Shown here: one piece after another, positions 56,404 through 64,000 of the stretch
Position numbering within the stretch: the stretch's first letter is position 1
Layout of the letters: every line of letters begins with the position of its first letter
Origin: Phaeosaccion multiseriatum
Lineage: Eukaryota; Ochrophyta, other classes
Assembly (NCBI GenBank): GCA_965112735.1
Contig: OZ218955.1
Location: 868,001-932,000, forward strand
Direction of reading: 5' to 3'
DNA length: 64,000 nt
Notes under the pieces: model-generated
Database searches by the model: none
What the model was told of the DNA's origin: nothing
What the model saw: the letters and a program-made list of their open reading frames with translations, nothing else
Program-made: the position numbers and the translations under genes

Positions 56404-58113
56404 GCTGTATCACCATCCGCTGCCCCTGCTGCCGTCGTGTTGTTGGCAGGAGCGCTATGAAGACCCCTACGGTCACGGCGGCAAGCGGGGTCACTGTAGC
56501 AGCGAGCCAAGAGAGGCCGTTGTCGAGGTATGAGGGGAGGGAGTACGGCGGAGCTGCTCCGCCCCCATCCACCGTCGTGTCGCGACGGCTCGTAATGAGA
56601 CCGCTCCACGCCAAGCCGGCGAGGATGCCCAGGACAGGGGGCAGGGAGAGCACGCGTGTTGAAATCCGCCAGGCGAGGGAGCGTCGCCAAAGCTTGACGC
56701 CCTGTACGTTGGGGAGGAAGGGAGGGAGGAGAGAAAGGGAAGAAAGAGCACTCGTTAGGTGGTGGGGTGGGGTGGAGAGGGGATCGAGGCTACGCCAGAT
56801 GGCACCCAGCGGCTGGGGGTGCACGCACAAGGCTGCCTGTCGAGGCAGAAAGTGCACGAAGCAATAGAGGGGAACGAACCTTCTCCCCGGCTCTGCCTTG
56901 GCTCTGCCGGCCGCTGCTGCGACTCTCCTGCTGCCCACTGCTGCCTGAGCCCCCTCCTCTCGCCACTCCTTGTGGTGGCAAATGCTCCTCCTCCTCCTCC
57001 TCCTCCTCCTCCTCCTCCTCCTCCTGCTCCTCCTCCTGCTGCTGCTGCTGTCCCCCGCTCTCTTCGTCCTCCTCCTCCTCCCCTTCCTCTGCGTGTAGTT
57101 CTCTTTGTAGCGCCCTCCACTCGAAGAGAGTGAGCATGAGAGGCAGCTGGAAAATGAAGCTGCTGATGGATGCAAGTACGCAGTACACAGCATACTCCTT
57201 TCCATACACGGCCTGAGAGAGAGAGAAAGAAAGGGAGAGAGAGAGAGGGAGAGGGAGAGAGAGGGAGAGGCTTGGCCAATGGTTTGAAGCGAGACAGGAC
57301 AAAGTCAGTCCATCCAAAGGGCAGAGAAGGCAAGACAGTAAATCCAAAGGGCAGCAGGGAGCCAGCGAGCAGACGACGTCACCACGAACGCACGCACTTG
57401 TTGGCCAGAGCGACGACAGGATGCACTGGCCCAGTAGCAGTAACAAGCGCTCGCTCTCTCACTCAACGCGTTTACTGCCCACGAGAGAAAGAAAGCAAAT
57501 GGATTTTACTTACCGTGACTATGGGGATGCCAAAGATGATGGTGTTATAAAAACTGCCCCCAAGGAAGTGCAGAAGGAAGTGGCCCACAGCATCAGAGGG
57601 CAGGCCGGCTGTAACGACAAGCATCGAATTATCACTCTCCTTTCCTCCGTTCCGGCATTGCTGCTGTTGCGCAGTCGGTACTGCCCTTGCCCTCACTCTC
57701 TTTTGCATTGGGTTCACCCTAAACCCCCCCCGCCTCTCTACCATGTCTTGTGATTGCTGTCCCTCCTTTTCTTTCCTCCCCTCTGCAGCCGCCGGCCAGA
57801 CCGAGGCGGGCAAGTGAATAGACCCTATCGTGGCAAGAACAGCGATGGCGCACGCCACCAAACGAAGCACCAAGAAGGACACCAAGAAATTCCAATAACC
57901 GAGCGCTTCATACTGCTGGACTTGTTGGATGGCGAGGAGGCGAAACACCGCGGCTGGCACACCAATCAAGAAGACGAATTTGTTCAATGTGCGCAAGCTT
58001 TCTGTGCCGAACATGCCCACCCTACCGGTCACGTAGCCTATCAAGATAAGGGCCCACAAGCTGACTCCAACCTTGAGTAGCGCTTTCGCCTCATTCAAGC
58101 TCTGCTCTGACAT
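56000..58113 (-). CDS. PIN-like / auxin-efflux-carrier-family membrane transporter
   Basis: Minus-strand exons 58113-57514, 57212-56880 and 56701-56000, all phase 0, 544 residues. The protein has the paired hydrophobic bundles of the Mem_trans (auxin efflux carrier) family: LLKVGVSLWALILIGYVTGR with LNKFVFLIGVPAAVFRLLA in bundle 1, a central hydrophilic loop, and a C-terminal bundle with FIALLP, WALVGCYVLYKLALLPVVAW and VLGTILMVPAMLVITAVL. FLGGSFYNTIIFGIPIVTVA is the conserved broken-helix segment. The central regions carry Glu-rich and Gln-rich expansions from GAG and CAG repeats. The substrate is unknown; algal members need not carry auxin. The start at 58113 is preferred to 58152, which would add 13 basic residues. 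An intron inside exon 1 (around 57615-57810) is possible but not needed. The hydrogenase gene is divergent. Confidence 0.8.
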
Positions 58114-58324
58114 CCTCTGCGTTTGTTGTTCTTTTGCCCTCCACCTTCTCACAACTTGAAGCTGAGGATGTGGTTCTCCTCCTCAACCAAATGGCGACTA
58201 CGACTGGCTCTTTGATCAATTCCACGTGATCAATTCCTTCTCTTCAAGGATCGGCGCAGCCTGGAGAGAGGAAGCTCAAGAGAACAGTGGAGGAGAAGAG
58301 TTGTTTCGCCTTGTGGTTCCATCC
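58114..58324. promoter_or_regulatory. Divergent promoter region (PIN-like / hydrogenase)
   Basis: About 210 bp between the preferred start codons (112 bp if the hydrogenase starts at 58226). TTTGATCAATTCCACGTGATCAATTCC at 58211-58236 contains two GATCAATTCC direct repeats around a CACGTG box, a plausible bZIP/bHLH site. Confidence 0.5.
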
Positions 58325-61300
58325 ATGCTGATTTCCCGCTTGAAGGCAGGGAACAAAGGCTATTACTTTCGCAGCAGCAGCCTATGTGGTGTGCGATGCG
58401 GTGTCTCTTCTCTGTCGTGGCGGGATTGGTGGAACCAGGAGAAGAAGGGAGACGATAAAGATGATGAAGATGGCCCGTTGGAGAAGAAAGGGCAGCAGGA
58501 GGGGGAGAAGGAAGTGCACTTTGTGCTCAATGGCCGCAGAGTGAGCGGTGCGGGAACAATTCTCTCTGTGGCAAGGGAGAGGGGGTTAAGCATACCGACC
58601 CTTTGCTATCACCCACGGCAACCGTCGAAGGGGGTTTGCCGCCTTTGCTTAGTTGAGGTGGGTATTGCCTCAGAGCTCTACTAGGGAGGCTGCCTTCCGC
58701 CCCCGCCCTCGGGCGGGCCTCTCCAACTCTCTGCGACGACGAAGTGCATGGTTGCCCTTTCTGCGTTGTATACTCTAAGGGGCACCGACTCCCCGACCGA
58801 TTGTCTGACTGTCTGCCTGTCCCACTGCCTGACTTCACTCCTTCACCCCCCCGCCCCTCCCAGGTGCAACAGCCAGGCCAGGGCAAGAGCCCTCCAAAGC
58901 TGCTTCCTGCTTGCAAGGTAGGCAGTCTTAGGTAGTGCTTGCCAGCAGTGGCTTTGCTCGTTTCTCCGTCGATCGTCGGACAGCAATTTCGGCTCTTACC
59001 CCCCTCCACTCTCTGTCCACTTCTGCCCCTCCCCTTTCTGCGTCGCTCTTTTCCGACTCTCCCATTTCGCTTCTTTCTGCTCCACTCCCTCCCACCTATC
59101 CTTGATTGCCATCTGCCGCGACTGCCCAACAAACACAGACGGCCGTAGGCGAGGGGATGAAAGTGACGACCAACTCCCCTCCAATCCGCGAGGCAGTCAC
59201 AAACAACCTTTGCTTCATCATGCGGACCCACCCCCTCGACTGTTTCAAGTGCGAGGCCAACGGGACGTGCGAACTCCTGGCCCTCACTCAGCGTTACCTT
59301 GGACCGAGAGATTGGGCGAGAATACATGAACCTGAGGAGGAGGAGGCAGAGGAGGAAGAGGAGGAAGAGGAGGAGGGAGGATTTCGGCGCTCGTTGCTGC
59401 AGGGGGCGTTGGCGGAGAACAAGAAGCAGGCTGCGGCTGAGGCTGCTGAGGGTTTGATGATGGAAAGCAGTCCTGCACTGACTCGGTATGCAGACAAGTG
59501 TATCAAATGCGGTAGGTGAGTGGGTGAGTGAGTGAGTGAGTAAGTAGTGAGAGAGGGAGAGTGTGAGTGAGTGAGTGAGTGAGTGAGTGAGTGAGTGAGT
59601 GAGTGAGTGAGTGAGTGAGTGAGTGAGTGAGTGAGTGAGTGAGTGAGTGAGTAAGTGAGGGAGTGAGTGAGTGAGTAGTGAGTGAGTAAATGAGTGAGTG
59701 AGTGAGTGAGTGAGGGAGGGAGGGAGTGAGTGAGCGAATGAGTGAGTGAATGAGTGAGTGAGTGAATGAGTGAGTGAATGAGTGAGTGAGTGAGTGAGTG
59801 AGTGAGTGAGTGAGTGAGTGAGTGAGTGAGTGAGTGAGTGAGTGAGTGAGTGAGTGAGTGAGTGAGTGAGTGAGTGAGTGAGTGAGTGAGTGAGTGAGTG
59901 AGTGAGTGAGTGAGTGAGTGAGTGAGTGAGTGAGTGAGTGAGTGAGTGAGTGAGTGAGTGAGTGAGTGAGTGAGTGAGTGAGTGAAGAGTCACTGGCATT
60001 GGTTGGTAATGGATGGTTGGATGTCACCTCTTTATTATCTAAACGGACGGATGGCCACCAGAGTCTCACCCTGCATAACAGAATAACCGTCACGTGCGTG
60101 TTGGTACTTCGCACAGGTGCATCACAGCATGCGAGCAGCAAGGGATGGGGCTATTGCATTGGGCAGGGAGGGGGGAGAACATGCACATCGTTGTCAGCAG
60201 CCCAGACCACAGGACCAGGAGGAGGACTGAAGCTCAAACTGAACCTGGGATGACGAGGGACGAGGAGGCAGAGGAGGAGGCAGAGGAGGAGGAGGGGATG
60301 GAGGTGCCACTGAACTACTCGGTGTGCTTAGCGTGTGGACAGTGTAGTGCGGTGTGCCCGGTAGGGGCCATTGTACCTCGCTCAGAGCTACGGAGCGTTA
60401 TGGACTTACTGGACAGCGCGGTGGGTGAAGAAGACGATGAAGAGGAGGAGGATGATGCTGAGAAGAAGGCAAGAGTAAGGGAGTCCTGGCTGACAGCTGG
60501 CAGGAGTGACAGCGACAAGGAGCAGCTCGAGCAGCGGCAGCAGGAGCAACAGGAGAAGGAGCAGACGAAGGGAAAACTAGGAAGAAGACTAAGAAGAAGG
60601 CCGATTACCATCGCCGCCATAGCCCCTGCTGTACGAGTGGCCATTGCGGAAGAGTTCGACCTTCCCCCCGGGGCCGTGCCGCCGGAGCAGCTGGTGTCAG
60701 GACTGAAACGCCTGGGCTTTGACGAAGTATTCGATACGAACTTTGCTGCGGACTTGTGTATCGTGGAGGAGGGGAGCGAGTTCATAGACCGACTCCGAGA
60801 GAATGGCCTTCTTGCCACCAATGGGGCAGCAATTGGTGATACAGAGCACCCACAGGCGAGGGAGAAGGCGGCTCTGCCCATGTTCACATCGTGCTGTCCA
60901 GGTATCGTACACGCTTCGTCTGATGTATTACGTAGTATTACATCTTGTCTTACGTTGCTTTGCTCTCTGCTCTTTGCCTGACTGACAACAGACGGAAGGA
61001 CTGACTGGCCTTCCCCCTTCCGGTCTAGCGCCTACTCGTCTACTCGCACAGCCTGACTCACTGCCAAACTGATTCCCTGCATCACTGCCTTACTCCCTGC
61101 CTCGCTGATTTACTTATGACATTGCCATACCCTTCCTGCCTCACTGTGTGATGACAGCGTGGGTGAACATGGTGGAGCAGGAGTATCCCGAGCTTATTCC
61201 GCACCTCTCTTCCGCCAGATCGCCACAGGGCATGATGGTAAGTTGGTGATACAGGGTATGATGGCAAGTTGGTGATTCGTTGATTGGCAGGCAGTGTAGT

Positions 61301-64000
61301 CCGACTCCGAGTGATGATATTTGCGCACTCCCTTCCTCCCTCTCTCCGTCCTTCTGCCTGACCCACACATACCATTCCTCGCTCCCGCTCTGCTCTGCAC
61401 TGCACCGCATCACCAACTGCTCTACCTGCTCCTTAGGGCTCCATGGTGAAGAGCTTCTACGCTAAGAAGAGGGGCCTCTCGCCCGATGACATCACCCTCG
61501 TCTCCATCATGCCATGCACCGCAAAGAAGCAAGAGGCGGACAGAATGCAGGTAAGAAGAGTACGTGGAACACCGTACTGTCGACGAAAGGTGCCATCTGG
61601 TCAGACTGTAGGCTGCCATCTTGTCGTCCTTGCTTGACTTGACTTTACTCTGCTGCCAGCTGTCACACACACACAACACACACATACAATCAATCACATA
61701 CACACACGCGCGTGTCTCCCGCTGGAGTACTGTCCTTAAAAGCCCCCTCCCTCCCCTCCCCTCCCCTCCCTAGCTGTGGCATGAGACCAACTTCGTGCTA
61801 ACGACACGCGAACTCGGCCGTCTCTTTCGCATGAGGCACATCCCCTTGACCGCCCTCCCTGAGACGCCCTTCAGTGACCCCCTCGGAGAGTCAACGGGGG
61901 CAGGCGTTATATTCGGGTACGTGTCGTAGGTTAAGTTGCGAGATGGGGGTGAGGAGAGCGGGGTGCGTGTGTGCGTACGAGTATGTGTGCGTGCGTGCGC
62001 TATTGCTGGTGGTGCGTCTGGCTTGATACTCCTTTGGGTTTCCTTCCCCTTGTTCCCACCACACCACATCCCACGAAACCACATCACACCACATCACATC
62101 ACACTACAGCGCCACAGGAGGAGTGATGGAGGCCGCCCTCAGGACTGTGTACGAGATACTCACGGGCACAGCCATGGTAAGTAAGATTAAGTAAGCATGG
62201 TCTCTCTGCCTCGCACTGGCATACCCATGGTAAGGAAGCACAGGCTCTGTCTCTATCTTTGTCTCTGCGTCTCTCTCTGTCCACCCCTACCTTTCTCACG
62301 GACATTCCATGCTCGCCTTCCTTCCTTCCTTCCTTCTTTCCTTCCTTCCTTCCTTCCTTCCTTCCTTCCTTCCTTCCTTCCTTCCTTCCTTCCTTCCTTC
62401 CTTCCTTCCTTCCTTCCTTCCTTCCTTCTTTGCTTGCTTCCTTCCTTCCTTCCTTCCTTCCTACCTACCTTCCTTCCTCCATCCCCTTCCTCCCTCCCTT
62501 CCTTCCTTTTCTTCCTTTCTTCCTTCCTGCCTGCCTTCCTTCCTTCTTGCCTCGCTTCCTTCCTCCCCTCATTTCTCTCGCCCGTTTCCCTCACACGCAG
62601 GCGGACTTGAATCTGACTGCCGTGCGTGGCTTCGAGGGGGTGAAAGAAGCCCCTCTCTGCCTCAAGCTTAAGCAAGCAGCAGACCAACACAAGGAGGAGG
62701 AGAAGGAGGAGGAGAAGGAGGAGGAGAAGGAGGAGGAGAAGGAGGAGGAGAAGGAGGTGGTGCTGAAGGTAGCGGTGGCGCACGGTGCCAAGAACGGCCG
62801 CATACTGGCGGAGAGGGTGTTGCAAGCCGTGAGGGAAGGCACGCCGCAGCCTTACCACTTGATTGAGGTGAGTCCTGAGGCCGGGGAGTCCTGGATACCC
62901 TGCCCATCGCCTGCCCATCGCCTGCCATTCCCTGCCATCCTCTCTCATCCGCTGCCATCCCCTGCCGCCTTACCGCCCCCTCTCCATCCCTCTGCCATTC
63001 CTCTGCCATTCCTCTGCCATTCCTCTGCCATCCCTCTGCCATCCCTCTGCCATCCCTCTGCCATCCCTCTGCCATCCCTCTGCCATCCCTCTGCCATCCC
63101 CCTGCCATCCCCCTGCCATCCCCCTGCCATCCCCCTGCCATCCCCCTGCCATCCCCCTGCCATCCCCTGCCATCCCCCTGCCATCCCCTGCCATCCCCTG
63201 CCATCCCCCTGCCATCCCCTGCCATCCCCTGCCATCCCCTGCCATCCCCTGCCATCCCCTGCCATCCCCTGCCATCCCCTGCCATCCCCTGCCATCCCCT
63301 GCCATCCCCTGCCATCCCCTGCCATCCCCTGCCATCCCCTGCCATCCCCTGCCATCCCCTGCCATCCCCTGCCATCCCCTGCCATCCCCTGCCATCCCCT
63401 GCCATCCCCTGCCATCCCCTGCCATCCCCTGCCATCCCCTGCCATCCCCTGCCATCCCCTGCCATCCCCTGCCATCCCCTGCCATCCCCTGCCATCCCCT
63501 GCCATCCCCTGCCATCCCCTGCCATCCCCTGCCATCCCCTGCCATCCCCTGCCATCCCCTGCCATCCCCTGCCATCCCCTGCCATCCCCTGCCATCCCCT
63601 GCCATCCCCTGCCATCCCCTGCCATCCCCCTGCCATCCCTCTGCCACCCCCCTGCCATACCTCTGCCACCCCCTGCCACCCCTCTGCCATCCCCTGCCAT
63701 CCCCTGCCATCCACTGCCATCCCACACCATCCCCTGCCATCCCCTGCCGCCTTACCGCCGCCATCCCCTGCCATCCCTTGCCATCCCCTACCATCCCCCT
63801 GCTACCCTCTGCTATCCTACTGCCATCCCTTTGCCACCCCCTGCCATTTCTCTGCCACCCCCTGCCACCCTAGGTGATGGCCTGTTCCGGTGGTTGCTTG
63901 GGGGGGGGCGGTCAGCCCAAGTCGCAGGATCCTCAAATCCTCCTCAAGCGGGCACAGGTACGATAGAACCTCTCTTGTCCTCTCTTGAAACTGAAATTGG
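58325..64000 (+). CDS. hydA: [FeFe]-hydrogenase, 3' end outside window
   Basis: Ten exons in the window, all in phase, 768 residues so far: 58325-58657, 58864-58917, 59139-59515, 60117-60901, 61158-61237, 61437-61550, 61774-61916, 62110-62176, 62601-62867 and 63874-63957. It interconverts protons and H2 at the H-cluster. The N-terminus (MLISRLKAGNKGYYFRSSSL) looks like an organelle presequence. Then follow: a [2Fe-2S] domain with Cys in TLCYHPRQPSKGVCRLC and PACK; a His-Cys3 cluster (HPLDCFKCEANGTC); two [4Fe-4S] sites (CIKCGRCITACEQ and CLACGQCSAVCP, the first split by an intron); and all three H-cluster signatures, TSCCPAW, MPCTAKKQE and MACSGGCLGGGGQP. FGATGGVMEAALRTVYE is also intact. Acidic and Lys/Glu inserts from repeats sit between clusters and near 62690-62757. 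Maturases HydE/F/G are not in this window. Confidence 0.95.
59518..59994. repeat. (GTGA)n array in hydrogenase intron 3
   Basis: The donor GTGAGTGGGTGAGTGAGTGA at 59516 runs directly into about 115 GAGT tetramers with sparse variants. The array lies between the two halves of the first [4Fe-4S] motif. Confidence 0.97.
62317..62575. repeat. (TTCC)n array in hydrogenase intron 8
   Basis: TTCC tetramers with TTCT, TGCC and TACC variants, serving as a very long pyrimidine tract before the 62601 acceptor. Confidence 0.95.
62985..63860. repeat. CATCCCCTGC decamer array in hydrogenase intron 9
   Basis: About 42 perfect decamers (about 63211-63630) flanked by 11-base variants (CATCCCCCTGC, CATCCCTCTGC, CATTCCTCTGC). 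Long Gly/Trp/Met/Asp open frames on the minus strand through this array are artefacts. Confidence 0.97.

Noticed and set aside
62668-63794. Gly/Trp/Met/Asp repeat protein of over 300 residues (minus)
   Set aside because: It is the decamer array in a hydrogenase intron; the unit length of 10 keeps several frames open by chance.
62985-63860. CRISPR-like direct repeat array
   Set aside because: The decamers are directly adjacent with no unique spacers, and the genome is eukaryotic.

Overview
The window is nuclear DNA from a eukaryotic alga, most likely a photosynthetic stramenopile of the eustigmatophyte type (Nannochloropsis/Microchloropsis-like). Genes carry many GT-AG introns. Two proteins carry layered targeting regions (signal peptide ending before Phe, transit region, twin-arginine thylakoid signal), which indicates a complex red-lineage plastid. 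Other genes encode mitochondrial proteins and an [FeFe]-hydrogenase. No rRNA, tRNA, CRISPR array or intact transposon was recognised. The species assignment is inference.

Layout. 1-3040: 3' part of an unknown acidic protein (+). 4795-5703: ankyrin protein (+). 6395-6855: small secreted Cys-rich protein (-). 7066-8391: JmjC protein (+). 8730-9410: decayed LRR exon array (-). 9852-17830: sixteen-exon GH5 cellulase-like protein with a C-terminal membrane anchor (+). 18979-25385: ABC1/ADCK kinase (-). 25656-27116: predicted thylakoid-lumen protein (+). 27966-29415: probable complex I subunit (+). 29919-30990: frameshifted ankyrin gene (-). 31267-37003: glycerol kinase with a hydrophobic C-terminal tail (+). 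37684-39318: secreted beta-strand-rich protein of unknown function (-). 40376-41820: lumenal FKBP (-). 42060-44744: family 8 glycosyltransferase (+). 46667-53793: mitochondrial elongation factor G (-). 54517-55503: small membrane protein (+). 56000-58113: PIN-like carrier (-). 58325-64000: [FeFe]-hydrogenase, cut by the window end (+).

Most genes form head-to-head pairs with 110-280 bp between start codons (Cys-rich/JmjC, ABC1K/lumenal protein, ankyrin/glycerol kinase, FKBP/GT8, PIN-like/hydrogenase), so shared promoters are likely. The genes do not form one pathway. Respiratory or energy themes recur (complex I, ABC1 kinase, mtEF-G, hydrogenase), as do plastid-lumen functions.

The unusual content is in the introns. 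They are packed with microsatellites, many of which look like expansions of the 5' splice site. A short sequence, GTATCACCAACTGCTGCAG in gene-sense orientation, recurs more than twenty times: directly at or near 3' splice sites, inverted near 5' splice sites, and in a few coding exons. I read this as the terminal repeats of an introner-like element. Also notable are a 270-nt TCC array and a 270-nt GGA array that flank one cellulase exon as an inverted repeat, and a 690-bp hexamer array inside the ABC1 kinase gene. All exon structures were read by hand from splice signals and reading phase.
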